A stretch of 64,000 bases of DNA from Sediminicola sp963974715 (lineage in GTDB: Bacteria > Bacteroidota > Bacteroidia > Flavobacteriales > Flavobacteriaceae): contig CAXBDK010000006.1 of assembly GCA_963974715.1 (NCBI GenBank), positions 1-64,000 on the forward strand, in the 5' to 3' direction. The translations under genes and the position numbers were made by a program. The first letter of the stretch is position 1; every line of letters begins with the position of its first letter. Below the pieces are notes generated by a model, which searched no databases, was not told the DNA's origin, and saw nothing but the letters and a program-made list of their open reading frames with translations. Of the stretch, positions 18,382 through 27,925 are shown in pieces.

Positions 18382-21300
18382 ATGAGTAGTCGGTTATATT
18401 TGATTTTAATAGGTTTTTTCTTTTTTTCGTTGGTAGGAATTTGTCAAACAGCACGTATATACGAAGTGAAGATGGCCATGAAGACCTACCCGTTTTCAGA
18501 TCCAGATCCAGTGCCGGACATGGACAAGAATTACCCTTATTTTAAATACGATGGGTTTACGAACAAAAGTAGCCAACAGGAGTGGAATATGGTAGTTCTT
18601 GAAAACGACTATATAAAAGTCTTTGTAAACACTGATGTAGGAGGTAAGATATGGGGGGCGATCGAAAAAGGAACCGGGGGCGAGTTCCTATATTATAACG
18701 AGGTTGTAAAATTTAGGGATGTGGCCCATAGGGGTCCATGGACATCTGGCGGATTGGAATTTAACTACGGTGTTATGGGACATACTTCCACCTGTGCAAC
18801 ACCACAGGACTATGTTACCGTGGAAAATGAGGATGGAAGTGTATCCTGTATAATCGGAGCGATCGATCTGCACACGCAGACGAAGTGGAATGTGGAAATT
18901 AAGCTTCAAAAGGATAAAGCCTATATTGAGACCATAAGTTCTTGTTTCAATACAGGAAACCTACCCGTGCCCTTTTACCATTATTCCAACGCCGCAGCGA
19001 AAGCAAAAGGGGACCTGGAGTTCATTTTTCCCGGGAGCCACCACATAGGGCATGAGGGTCAGGTGGGTACGTGGCCAATAGATGAGGGAAGGAATATTTC
19101 CATGTACCGGAACAATGACTTTGGAGGACCAAAATCCTATCATATCGTAAATAGTATCTCGGATTATATGGGCGGATATTATCATGAGGAAGACTTTGGA
19201 TTTGGCAATGTGCATGAATATGGAAAAATGCCGGGTAGGAAGTTATGGATTTGGGGACTGTCCGATGAAGGAATGATTTGGGAAGATCTGTTAACCGATA
19301 CCGATGGTCAATATATTGAATTTCAAACAGGTTCCACATTCAATCAGGCAATGGAAGGTAGTATATACTCTCCCTTTAAAAATCGGGAATTCAATCCATA
19401 TGACAGCGATATCTCCACAGAAATCTATTTTCCCTTAAAAAAAACGGGTGGAATGGTCAAAGCCAATAGGAATGCGGTTTTAAATATTGTTCATGTAAAT
19501 GATTCCACAATCGAAATTCGATTGAGTGCGTTGGCCCATCTGGGGGCCAATCTGGTTTTGCGTTCTAAAAATGGGATAATTGGAAGTTCCGTACTGAATC
19601 TTGAACCGCTGGATCTTTTTGCCAAGAAGTTTCAGGTGGGGAAGGAGAAAGATTTTGAAATTGAAGTGGGGAACACTATCTTAAAGTATAGTTCGAAAAA
19701 TGGAAACGATCTGGTCGATAGACCGGTGCATGGTAATAAGGATTTTGATTGGAACTCTGCCGCAGGCCTGTTTACCAAAGGTTTGGAGGCCGAGAGACAG
19801 TATACCTTTATCAAAGGCGGACATCCAAGGAGAGTGGCCCAAGAATTATATCTGAAATGCCTGGAAAAAGATCCCGCATATGCCCCTGCCTTAAATAGGG
19901 TAGCTTTTAATTATTATAGGAGGATGGAATATGGGAAGGCTATTGATTACATACGGAAAGCCCTTGCCATAAACACTTATGATGCAGAAGCCAATTACCT
20001 TTTCGGAATCGTGAACGTTGAAACCGGAGAATTGGGCAATGCAAAAAGTGGGTTTTATATAGCAGCCCAATCCATAGCCTATAGAAGTGCTGCCCATACG
20101 GAATTGGCAAAATTGTTCGTAAGGGAGAACGAGTTGGAAAAAGCAATGTCGGAAGTGGACAAGGCTTTGGAATTTAATGGTTCCAATATGGTTGCCCTCG
20201 AAATTAAGTCTGTGATCTTCCGACTTCTCAACAAGACGGATATGGCCAGAATAACCCTAGAGCAAATAAAAAGGCTGGACCAAACAAGCTCATTTGTGGT
20301 CAATGAGCAGCGTTTATTGGAAATAGGGGAAGTACGTTCTTTAAGCGCATTAATAACCAATGAATTAAAAGCAGAATCCTATATAGACCTTGCCTTAAAA
20401 TATCGTCATCTGGGTCGCTTTAAGGAAAGTATTTCAGTTTTAAAGGCGAGCCCCGAGGATGCTAAAGTTTTCCTGTTCTTAGCGCACTTCGATAATCCCA
20501 ATAGAAATGTTTGGCTTGAAAAAGCTCTTCAACTCTCACCAAGACTTGTCTTTCCATTTAGGACTGAACTCTACGTGGCACTGAAAGAATTAATGGCATT
20601 AAGTGGGGATTGGAAACTAAAATATTATACATCCCTAATTCTCTGGAATAAGGAATTGATCGATCAAGCAAAAGAGCTTATAATGCAGTGCGGGGATACG
20701 CCTACATACGCTCCGTTTTATTTGGCCAAGGCCAATTTATTTTCTGCAGAAGCCCCCATGGTAATATCCTCGTTGGAAAGAGCAATGGAACTAGCGCCCA
20801 ATGATTGGCGTGTACGACTTGCTCATATAGATTTTCTGATGGGTGAAAAAAAGTATATGGAAGCATCTAAAATCGCAAAAAAAAGCTTTGCCATAAATCA
20901 GGAGAATTCCGTGATGGGAATAAGATATGCCGATGCGATGTTGAAATCTGGACAATTTGCCCAAAGTCTTGCTTTTTTGGAAGAATTGGAAATCATCCCC
21001 TTCGAAGGGGCGGTAGAAGGCAGAAAAATTTATCATGAATCAGCAATCCAGCTGTCTTACGAGGCGTTGAAGAAAGGGAGATATAATTCGGCCGTGCACT
21101 ATGTCGAAAAAGCGAAACTATGGCCGAAAAACCTTGGCGCTGGAAAACCTTACAATGCCGATGAAAGACTTGAGAATGCTATCTTGGCCTATAGCTATGA
21201 TAAAATAGGGAAGCACGAACTGGCATCGAAATACAGAAAAAAAATTATCGATTATAAACTGGATACGGACGATCGGCAAGACCCTAGGTTGTATTTGCAA

Positions 21301-21531
21301 ATTTTGGCCTTGCAAAGCGTCGGTGAAAAGGAAAAATCAAGGATGCTCCTCCACGAAGCCGATAACAACGACCCTCATAATAAATATATCCAATGGATAA
21401 AGAAGGTAATGAACGGAGAAGATCCCGCGCTTGGAAAAACCGGGAAATTGAGGATGACGGATATCGAAAATCCCTTGGACGATCCCTTTTTGCTAGTTGT
21501 GCGTTTTTTGGATATTGTAAATTCAAAATAA
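18382..21531 (+). CDS. Secreted DUF5107 protein with C-terminal TPR repeats
   Basis: The N-terminal part (about residues 30-350) matches the DUF5107 family: ENDYIKVFVNTDVGGKIWGAIEK, WTSGGLEFNYG, PVPFYHYSNAA and a Trp/Gly-rich galactose-mutarotase-like beta-sandwich. The region from about residue 460 to the end consists of TPR-like helical pairs (ALNRVAFNYYRRMEYGKAIDYI, AEANYLFGIVNVETGEL and more). A Sec signal (LIGFFFFSLVGICQ) leads the protein. I start at the ATG, not the TTG one codon before it. Proteins of this architecture are widespread in Bacteroidota glycan loci and are suspected glycosidases or glycan-binding proteins; I do not assign an activity. It is followed directly by the CE2-type esterase gene. 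Confidence 0.75.
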   Translation: MSSRLYLILIGFFFFSLVGICQTARIYEVKMAMKTYPFSDPDPVPDMDKNYPYFKYDGFTNKSSQQEWNMVVLENDYIKVFVNTDVGGKIWGAIEKGTGGEFLYYNEVVKFRDVAHRGPWTSGGLEFNYGVMGHTSTCATPQDYVTVENEDGSVSCIIGAIDLHTQTKWNVEIKLQKDKAYIETISSCFNTGNLPVPFYHYSNAAAKAKGDLEFIFPGSHHIGHEGQVGTWPIDEGRNISMYRNNDFGGPKSYHIVNSISDYMGGYYHEEDFGFGNVHEYGKMPGRKLWIWGLSDEGMIWEDLLTDTDGQYIEFQTGSTFNQAMEGSIYSPFKNREFNPYDSDISTEIYFPLKKTGGMVKANRNAVLNIVHVNDSTIEIRLSALAHLGANLVLRSKNGIIGSSVLNLEPLDLFAKKFQVGKEKDFEIEVGNTILKYSSKNGNDLVDRPVHGNKDFDWNSAAGLFTKGLEAERQYTFIKGGHPRRVAQELYLKCLEKDPAYAPALNRVAFNYYRRMEYGKAIDYIRKALAINTYDAEANYLFGIVNVETGELGNAKSGFYIAAQSIAYRSAAHTELAKLFVRENELEKAMSEVDKALEFNGSNMVALEIKSVIFRLLNKTDMARITLEQIKRLDQTSSFVVNEQRLLEIGEVRSLSALITNELKAESYIDLALKYRHLGRFKESISVLKASPEDAKVFLFLAHFDNPNRNVWLEKALQLSPRLVFPFRTELYVALKELMALSGDWKLKYYTSLILWNKELIDQAKELIMQCGDTPTYAPFYLAKANLFSAEAPMVISSLERAMELAPNDWRVRLAHIDFLMGEKKYMEASKIAKKSFAINQENSVMGIRYADAMLKSGQFAQSLAFLEELEIIPFEGAVEGRKIYHESAIQLSYEALKKGRYNSAVHYVEKAKLWPKNLGAGKPYNADERLENAILAYSYDKIGKHELASKYRKKIIDYKLDTDDRQDPRLYLQILALQSVGEKEKSRMLLHEADNNDPHNKYIQWIKKVMNGEDPALGKTGKLRMTDIENPLDDPFLLVVRFLDIVNSK

Positions 21532-21551
21532 GGCTGAATATTGTATTTATA

Positions 21552-22649
21552 ATGGGAACAAGTAGATCAAAAGCGTTATTTTTCTTTGTGAGTTTGGCGC
21601 TGCTTAGCGTTAGTTGTGATACGCCGAATTCCGTATATGTTGGATTCAATGATTCACATATCATCTATGAGGGACGGGTAGATACTTCCTCTATCGACAA
21701 TGCACAATTATATTGGTCCGGAACCTCCATTAAATTAAATTTTAAGGGTACTTCCATAGCTGCCATAATGCATGATTCGCAAGGGGATAATTACTATGAT
21801 ATAAGAATCGACAACGATAGTTTAGGTATTGTCAGACCGGACACAATACAGAGGGAATATATTCTGGCAGAAGGACTTTCCGCTGCTGCTCACAAACTTG
21901 AAATCTTTAAACGTACCGAATGGAACCGGGGCACAACTTTTTTCAATGGATTTAAAATAAAGGGCAATGCAAAAGTCTTGGAACCTTCACCATTACCTAC
22001 TAGGAAAATGGAATTCTATGGGAATTCAATATCGGCCGGGTACGCTGTGGAGGATTACTCGGGAAAGGATTCCCCAGATAGTACTTATACCAATAACTAT
22101 CTTAGTTATGCCGCCATTACGGCCAGGCATTTCAATGCAGAATACAGATGTATCTGCAGGAGTGGTATCGGAATTACAGTAAGTTGGGAGCCGCTTATAA
22201 TGCCGGAGATGTACGATCGTCTAGCGCCAACTGACAATAACAGTACTTGGGATTTTTCCCAATATACTCCGGATGTTGTAGTTGTGAATTTATTACAGAA
22301 CGATTCTTGGCTGGTGGAAATGCCGGACCACAAGGAATTTAGGGATAGGTTTGGCGAAATTGCCCCATCGCCCGATGATATTGTAAAAGCTTACCAAGAT
22401 TTTGTGGCTACCTTGAGGGGGCATTATCCCAATGCCCATATAATATGTGCCCTCGGAAATATGGATGCCACCCAAAAGGGTTCGCAATGGCCGGAGTATA
22501 TTTATGAAGCAGTCCATAATTTAGCAGATGATAAAATGCACGTTTTGATCTTTCCCTATAAAAATACGGAGAACCATCCCACGATAAGGGAGCAAAAAAT
22601 AATGTCTCAAAAATTGATAGAATTTATCGATGAAAACATTAATTGGTGA
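21552..22649 (+). CDS. CE2-type SGNH esterase lipoprotein
   Basis: This two-domain carbohydrate esterase has lipobox Cys22 (SVSC), an N-terminal jelly-roll (residues 30-140, IIYEGRVD, FKGTSIAAIMHDS), and a C-terminal SGNH hydrolase. The nucleophile is Ser159 in FYGNSISAGY, and block V has His342 in NTENHPTIREQ. This two-domain layout is characteristic of CE2 acetyl esterases, which often rely on a Ser-His dyad. The chosen ATG lies 20 bases after the upstream stop; a longer frame overlapping the DUF5107 gene has no signal peptide at its start and is rejected. The likely job is deacetylation of the glycan or its oligosaccharides. It is the last plus-strand gene of the first locus. Confidence 0.82.
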   Translation: MGTSRSKALFFFVSLALLSVSCDTPNSVYVGFNDSHIIYEGRVDTSSIDNAQLYWSGTSIKLNFKGTSIAAIMHDSQGDNYYDIRIDNDSLGIVRPDTIQREYILAEGLSAAAHKLEIFKRTEWNRGTTFFNGFKIKGNAKVLEPSPLPTRKMEFYGNSISAGYAVEDYSGKDSPDSTYTNNYLSYAAITARHFNAEYRCICRSGIGITVSWEPLIMPEMYDRLAPTDNNSTWDFSQYTPDVVVVNLLQNDSWLVEMPDHKEFRDRFGEIAPSPDDIVKAYQDFVATLRGHYPNAHIICALGNMDATQKGSQWPEYIYEAVHNLADDKMHVLIFPYKNTENHPTIREQKIMSQKLIEFIDENINW

Positions 22650-22863
22650 AGACCGGTTGTTTTAAATTAATAAGCGCTGTTTTAATATTACGTAAAAGCT
22701 GACAGAGCTATTTTATTTTTTTAGGGTTGATCAAAAAACATGTGAAATTCCTTAATGGATGAAGGATCGGATTTCCTGTAGTAGTTTCAACGAAAAAGCC
22801 GATTAAAATGTTTGGGCGACCGTTCTGAAACTAAGCTTCTCTATTTTGTTTTTAATGGTCGGA

Positions 22864-23766
22864 TCATTCTGTTCGTTCTCCTTCCTCAGGTTCTACGGCC
22901 AAAAGAAATGCAGCCAATATGGCCAGTACTATTCCGATAATCTTGTAATTTCCTGGAACTGTTCCTAAAATGACCATGGAAATAATCGAAGTTATCAAAG
23001 GAGCGCCGGCATTGGTCATCGGAGAGACCACAAGGGCCTTACCGTAACGAAAGGCGTAGACCAGGCAGAGCGCACCTATGGCGTTCAGTATCTGAATGAC
23101 GGCGGCTAAATAAGGACCGTCAGCTCCCCAATTGATATCCTGTGAAAAATCCGTCATATACACGGCTACGGGAATTAACATGATACCCGAAACGGTCATA
23201 TAAAAAAAGATACTCTCTGCATTCATCGATTTGTTGGCATGTTTCATAAAATATGCCTGTACGCCCCATGCGATCAAAATTAAAATGGACATGATAAACC
23301 AAAGCGCCCCTTTGTCCACTTCACCCTCCGTTGTACCCGAATAGTCAAAAAGTGGCAGTGCCAATATGGCCAATACTATGCCCAGTACCCCTAATTTACC
23401 GGTACGTTCCTTTAAGAAAACAATAGATAATAAGATGGTTACGAGTGGTGATAGAGAGATGATCGGAAATATCAAATATGTAGGACCAATGGTGACCGTG
23501 TAGAAAAGGATCATTTGTCCTCCGGCGCCAAGCAGACCGATCAACATACCGTTTCTTATGGATTTCTTGTCCATAAACAAGTTCCAGCCCGCCTTTTTTA
23601 GGACAAAAAGGGCAGGAGGAACCATTGTTAGGGACCACACACAGTAAATCATGGTGTCAGGAAAACCGTTCTCGGAGGGAATGCCGGTAAATGCTCCCCA
23701 TACCCCCCAAAATATAGTTGTTGTCAAGGCATATAACAGCCAAGGTTTCTTAGATTTTAAACTCAT
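22864..23766 (-). CDS. EamA/DMT-superfamily transporter
   Basis: This inner-membrane protein has about ten hydrophobic segments in two EamA repeats (FWGVWGAFTG near the start; MTNAGAPLITSIISMVILG late). It is 300 residues long, normal for the drug/metabolite transporter superfamily. It is the last gene of the minus-strand hexosamine-type operon, 35 bases after the DHDPS-family gene. The position suggests uptake of the operon's substrate or efflux of a product, but EamA specificity cannot be read from sequence. Confidence 0.85.
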   Translation of the reverse strand: MSLKSKKPWLLYALTTTIFWGVWGAFTGIPSENGFPDTMIYCVWSLTMVPPALFVLKKAGWNLFMDKKSIRNGMLIGLLGAGGQMILFYTVTIGPTYLIFPIISLSPLVTILLSIVFLKERTGKLGVLGIVLAILALPLFDYSGTTEGEVDKGALWFIMSILILIAWGVQAYFMKHANKSMNAESIFFYMTVSGIMLIPVAVYMTDFSQDINWGADGPYLAAVIQILNAIGALCLVYAFRYGKALVVSPMTNAGAPLITSIISMVILGTVPGNYKIIGIVLAILAAFLLAVEPEEGERTE

Positions 23767-23801
23767 AATTCAAATTTAGATTATTTGGGAAAACAAAAGA
23801 T

Positions 23802-24857
23802 TCACCGCATCCATTCATCTATATTGGCGGAAACAAAATCATCATCGTTCAATTCTGGATAAATGTTGCAAACCCGTTCAATTTCTTCCTTCTGTCCGGG
23901 ACTTAACACTTCCTTTGGATTAAGGGTATGGTTAGCTTCGAGAAATCCTTGTCTGATCAGTATTTCATGGATTCCGGCAATCGAACCTTTAAATCCATTC
24001 CTGGAATCGAAGAAGGCTGCGTTCGCATCCGTAATTTTAGCTCCTAGGGACAACAGATCCTTGGTTTGCGACGGGGAAGATTTTTTAATAATGTGCAACA
24101 GTTCCACTGCTTTTTTATTCCATACTGCCCAGTGGCCCAATAATCCTCCCACAATTTTCTTTCTGATAATGACATCTGCCGTTGGTATATGGAATTCTGT
24201 CAATAGATCTGCCACAATGTTGTCGTCGTTTCCGGTATAAAGGGCAATATCATCGGCTCTGCCGGATTCCACAACTCCCCTGACCACATCCAATGTCCGA
24301 TATCGGTCAAAAGGGGCCATCTTTATGGCCACAACATTTTCAATAGTTGCAAATTCCCTCCAAAAATCCACGTCGAGCACTCGCCCCCCCACGGTGGGTT
24401 GTAAATAAAACCCTATAAGGGGTATAATTTCGGCCACAGAACGACAATGTTGGATCAGTTTTTCGTTGCTCACATCTTTTAAGGCCGCTAAACTGAGCAA
24501 AACTGCATCATATCCCAGGTCATAGGCAATTTGCGCTTCCCTGACCGCCTGGCCAGTTTTCCCAATGACCCCGGCAATTCTTATAAGAACCTTATTGTTA
24601 CCGTCGCAAAAGGAATCCATTTCTTCCTTCCCCAGTTCCAGTACCGGCATATAAAGACCCGCTTCCCTTATTTCAAACTGACTGGTATGTACCCCCATTG
24701 CAAGACCGCCCGATCCCGCATGAAGATAATATCGTGATAAAGCCCGCTGCCTTCTCTCATCCAATTTCAAATTTATGGTCAATGCGGTTGGATTGGCAGG
24801 AATTACCAATCCACTTTGTAGATGTTGAACTAGTCCATCCGATAATTTGTTGCCCAT
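23802..24857 (-). CDS. DHDPS/NAL-family Schiff-base lyase
   Basis: This cytoplasmic (beta/alpha)8 enzyme belongs to the dihydrodipicolinate synthase / N-acetylneuraminate lyase superfamily, whose members make or break C-C bonds next to pyruvate. The Schiff-base lysine is Lys179 in VVAIKMAPF and the partner Tyr is Tyr151 in IGFYLQP. The GTTGE motif that marks true DapA is replaced by AGSGGLAMGVHTSQ, so lysine biosynthesis is unlikely. At 351 residues it is longer than DapA. Context among sugar kinases and an epimerase points to a 2-oxo sugar acid or acyl-amino sugar lyase. The substrate is unknown. Confidence 0.8.
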   Translation of the reverse strand: MGNKLSDGLVQHLQSGLVIPANPTALTINLKLDERRQRALSRYYLHAGSGGLAMGVHTSQFEIREAGLYMPVLELGKEEMDSFCDGNNKVLIRIAGVIGKTGQAVREAQIAYDLGYDAVLLSLAALKDVSNEKLIQHCRSVAEIIPLIGFYLQPTVGGRVLDVDFWREFATIENVVAIKMAPFDRYRTLDVVRGVVESGRADDIALYTGNDDNIVADLLTEFHIPTADVIIRKKIVGGLLGHWAVWNKKAVELLHIIKKSSPSQTKDLLSLGAKITDANAAFFDSRNGFKGSIAGIHEILIRQGFLEANHTLNPKEVLSPGQKEEIERVCNIYPELNDDDFVSANIDEWMR

Positions 24858-24874
24858 CTTTATTTTCTTTACCG

Positions 24875-25912
24875 TTAATATTTTCCGTCCCTTACTTCAA
24901 AATGGGTCGATTTTCCCAAAAGACGCTTTTTAGTCCCTACCCAATTGGCGGTCCACTTTACAATTTGATCAATATCCATCTTAGGTGTTCCCAACAGGGA
25001 GTGGGATTTTGAAACATTCACCAATAATGCCGAATCCGCTTCTTTGCCCGAAAAACGAACTTCTTTTCCCATCAGTTCACCAAATTGCTGCGCAATTTTA
25101 ACTACCGAAATTATTTCGGCTCCACTTATATTAAGTTTTTGGGCTGGTGATGCGCAGTATTGGATACTTCTCAATATCATATCATTGGCGTCCCCTTGCC
25201 AAATGACGTTGGCATGTCCCATTGTTATATCTATGGTCTCTTCCTTTAGTACCTTTTGGGCAATATCCACCAAGACACCGTAGCGCATTTCTACTGCATA
25301 ATTCAACCTGATCAGGATAACGGGTGTCTTGTATTTTTTACTGCCATACTCAAACATACGCTCCCTGCCCAAACAAGATTGCGCATATTCTCCAATAGGT
25401 TGCGGGTTATCTTCTTCCAGTGAACCTCCCGAACCAATACCGATTAGGGGATAGACACATCCTGTGGAGAAAGCCACAATTCTTGATTTTTTAAACTTCT
25501 CGGTAACCATTCCGGGCAAAAAAGCGTTCATGGCCCAGGTAAAAGATTCGTTGCCGTCCGTTCCAAATTTCATACCTGCCAAATAGATCACATTTTTGAC
25601 ATCGGGCAAACTGTGTATAAAAATTGTATCCAAAAGATCTCCCTGAAAAATTTCAATCCCTCTTTTTTCCAAGAACACGCGTTGTTGATGGTCGCTGAAC
25701 CGGGAGACACCAATAATACGTTTATTCACACCGGCCACTACACATGCGCGTTTTGCCATATATGCCATGGACACACCCATCTTTCCCGCAACGCCAAGCA
25801 ATATGAAATCCCCATCCAGCTCACGCATCATTTCCACTAGTGCCGTTGAAGGTCTGGAAAGGGCCTCCTCCAATTGTTCCTCATCCGTAAAATAAGTAGG
25901 GAATTGCTTCAT
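24875..25912 (-). CDS. NAD-dependent epimerase/dehydratase (extended SDR)
   Basis: The protein has a Rossmann nucleotide-binding motif FILLGVAGKMGVSMAYMAKRA near residue 35, an SDR body (NVIYLAGMKFG, VAFSTGCVYPL) and LIRLNYAVEMRYGVLVDIA. The usual YxxxK is displaced: a CVYPL segment follows the Ser/Thr-rich strand and a Tyr occurs in EYAQSCLGRERMFEYGSKKY. It therefore resembles the sugar-epimerase branch but with a degenerate active site. The start overlaps the stop of the M20 gene by four bases (ATGA), implying translational coupling. It probably oxidises, epimerises or dehydrates a sugar-derived intermediate in the operon's pathway. Confidence 0.78.
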   Translation of the reverse strand: MKQFPTYFTDEEQLEEALSRPSTALVEMMRELDGDFILLGVAGKMGVSMAYMAKRACVVAGVNKRIIGVSRFSDHQQRVFLEKRGIEIFQGDLLDTIFIHSLPDVKNVIYLAGMKFGTDGNESFTWAMNAFLPGMVTEKFKKSRIVAFSTGCVYPLIGIGSGGSLEEDNPQPIGEYAQSCLGRERMFEYGSKKYKTPVILIRLNYAVEMRYGVLVDIAQKVLKEETIDITMGHANVIWQGDANDMILRSIQYCASPAQKLNISGAEIISVVKIAQQFGELMGKEVRFSGKEADSALLVNVSKSHSLLGTPKMDIDQIVKWTANWVGTKKRLLGKSTHFEVRDGKY

Positions 25913-27030
25913 TTTATCAAACTGTTTTCTAATATTATTCTTTTATATAGTCCTACGGCTTCCACGATCTTGTCCACTGAGCAGTATTCGTCCGTTTGGT
26001 GCGCCATGGATGGTTCGCCAGGGCCAAGGATAATGGTTGGAACATTGTTCAACCATGGTGTGAGAACGGAAGCGTCCGTCAGGAAGGGTGCGGATTTTTT
26101 TACATCCTTCTGTGTGGGATCGAACGCACAAATTTTATATGCTAATTGAACAAAGGGATTTTCTGCGGAGGTGGCGATTGCATTCAAATCTACCATTTTC
26201 GTCAATGTTACTTCCTCTCCCAATGTCTTCTCCAGCATCTCCAGAGCTACCCTATTTTCAAGTTTGGTAGTCGAACGCACATCGATTGTAAACTCTGTAT
26301 GGTCTGGAACGGAATTTAGGTTGAGACCACCATTGATTTTGCCCACATTTACAGTAGGGTTTCCCAATAATGTATCTTTTTCGACACCAAACTCCAGTGC
26401 TTCTATTTTGCCAATGGCCCTGGCAGCCTTGTAAATGGCATTGATTCCCAATTGTGGCATCGAGGAGTGCGCCGTTACGCCCTTGGTCTCAGCTTTTAGG
26501 TACAATCCACCTTTGTGGCCTATGAATGGAATATTGGATGTTGGCTCTCCTACGATCAGAGCGGTGGCCTTTCCAATATCATAGCCGCTATGGCATAGAT
26601 GTTGGGCCCCCTGGCAGCCCAGTTCCTCATTGGAAGTGAATATAAGTTTCACCCCTCCATCCGGAGCCATTTCTTCAAAGGATTCTATGGCCGCTATAGT
26701 CATTGTGGCCAAACCCGCTTTCATATCCGAAGATCCGCGTCCGTACAGTTTCCCATTTTTTATCACCCCTTCAAAAGGATCTATGGTCCATGTGGTGGCA
26801 CCTAACGGAACTACATCCAGATGGCCCGTTAAAACAATGGGAGGCCTTTTGGCCGATAATCCTTTTGTGGCGATCATATTTGATCTTCCCTCGGAATAAA
26901 TTGGATAATCTACATTGAAACCTTTCTCGGAAAGAATGGATCCTATATATTTGGCGATTTTTTCTTCTTCACCCGGAGGATTTATAGTTTTAAAGCCGAT
27001 TAGTTCTTTGGTCAGGGAAATTACATCCAT
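25909..27030 (-). CDS. M20-family zinc deacylase/peptidase (ArgE/DapE type)
   Basis: This is a cytoplasmic di-zinc amidohydrolase. Signature elements are GHLDVVPLG (metal-binding His and nearby Asp), LYGRGSSDMKAGLA (bridging Asp), SNEELGCQGA (catalytic and ligand Glu pair), LIVGEPTSN, and the dimerisation domain SSMPQLGINAIYKAARAI. The length of 373 residues is normal. M20 enzymes remove acyl groups from amino acids or amino sugars. The operon carries AgaS, tagatose-type kinase and aldolase genes but no AgaA/NagA deacetylase, so this enzyme is a candidate for the deacetylation step; that is inference. It is coupled to the epimerase gene by a 4-base overlap. Confidence 0.85.
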   Translation of the reverse strand: MDVISLTKELIGFKTINPPGEEEKIAKYIGSILSEKGFNVDYPIYSEGRSNMIATKGLSAKRPPIVLTGHLDVVPLGATTWTIDPFEGVIKNGKLYGRGSSDMKAGLATMTIAAIESFEEMAPDGGVKLIFTSNEELGCQGAQHLCHSGYDIGKATALIVGEPTSNIPFIGHKGGLYLKAETKGVTAHSSMPQLGINAIYKAARAIGKIEALEFGVEKDTLLGNPTVNVGKINGGLNLNSVPDHTEFTIDVRSTTKLENRVALEMLEKTLGEEVTLTKMVDLNAIATSAENPFVQLAYKICAFDPTQKDVKKSAPFLTDASVLTPWLNNVPTIILGPGEPSMAHQTDEYCSVDKIVEAVGLYKRIILENSLIK

Positions 27031-27097
27031 ATGAATGGTTCTACTTATTTTATGGGTTGGCCTAATTTTGATCTCATTTCAACACCTTTTTTTCATA

Positions 27098-27922
27098 TTA
27101 CTGTGTGTTTTTAACGATTTCGAGTTTACTGCCTACAAGATCTATTACCTGATCTGTAGCGTTTGGGAAAACCTTCCTTAAATCGATTTCTTCGTTAGAG
27201 GCCAGTTTTTCTTTTAACGTCCCCATAAATATATTTTTAATTTCCGTAGCAAGATTGATCTTACAGATTCCCCGGTCCACAGCTTTTCTCAAGGTTTCTG
27301 CGGGCACTCCCGAACCACCATGCAGCACCAGGAAGGCATCGGTAGCCTCTGCAATTTGTTCCAACCTTTCAAGATCTAGTTTTGGTTCCTTATCGTAAAA
27401 TCCATGTGCCGTTCCAATGGCAATGGCAAGCGCATTTACGCCCGTAGCATCCACAAAATACTTTGCTTCCCTTGGTTCTGTAAAGCCTGTTCCATTTTTA
27501 TTCTGGCCCAATTTGGCTATATAACCAAGTTCAGCTTCCACATTGGCACCATAGGCCTCCGCCAACTTCACCACTTTTGAGCTGATGGCAATATTTTCCT
27601 TGAAAGGCCTTTCGCTGGCGTCGATCATTACAGAGTCGAATCCGATATCAAGGCACTTGGCGGCAAGTTCATAGGAATCCCCATGATCTAAATGAATCCA
27701 TCCTTCCACTTCATGGTGGGCCAACATGGTCTTTGCCAAATTGAAGGCAACGGGAAGTCCCATATAGTCTATGGAACTTTTGGTAAGTTGTAAAATAATG
27801 GGCTGATTCCTTTCCTTTGCCGCCCTTAATATCCCTTCTAAAGTTTCGAAATTATAAAAATTGGTTGCCAAGACGGCTTGGCGACGTGTCCTTAATTGCA
27901 TGAATTTATCCTGTAATTTCAT
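27098..27922 (-). CDS. Class II aldolase, tagatose/fructose-bisphosphate type (GatY/KbaY-like)
   Basis: This zinc-dependent aldolase cleaves a ketose bisphosphate to dihydroxyacetone phosphate and a second triose unit. The catalytic segment WIHLDHGDS places the general acid at Asp79 and a zinc His at His80; further ligands are in GTAHGFY and VLHGGSGVP, and VEAELGYI supplies the conserved Glu. The 274 residues are slightly shorter than KbaY/GatY. Only 3 bases separate its start from the stop of the upstream PfkB gene. With the AgaS and LacC/FruK-like neighbours, tagatose-1,6-bisphosphate is the most likely substrate. Confidence 0.88.
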   Translation of the reverse strand: MKLQDKFMQLRTRRQAVLATNFYNFETLEGILRAAKERNQPIILQLTKSSIDYMGLPVAFNLAKTMLAHHEVEGWIHLDHGDSYELAAKCLDIGFDSVMIDASERPFKENIAISSKVVKLAEAYGANVEAELGYIAKLGQNKNGTGFTEPREAKYFVDATGVNALAIAIGTAHGFYDKEPKLDLERLEQIAEATDAFLVLHGGSGVPAETLRKAVDRGICKINLATEIKNIFMGTLKEKLASNEEIDLRKVFPNATDQVIDLVGSKLEIVKNTQ

Positions 27923-27925
27923 TTT

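Noticed and set aside
21393..21551. N-terminal extension of the CE2-type esterase overlapping the DUF5107 gene
   Set aside because: The extension is charged, has no signal peptide, and the internal ATG gives a proper lipoprotein signal with Cys22.
22698..22726. AGCT/AGCT hairpin with T-rich tail after the CE2-type esterase
   Set aside because: A 4-bp stem is too short to support a terminator call, even with the T-rich sequence after it.
23802..24857. Dihydrodipicolinate synthase (dapA) of lysine biosynthesis
   Set aside because: The GTTGE-type substrate motif is replaced and the gene sits in a sugar operon, so only the superfamily is assigned.
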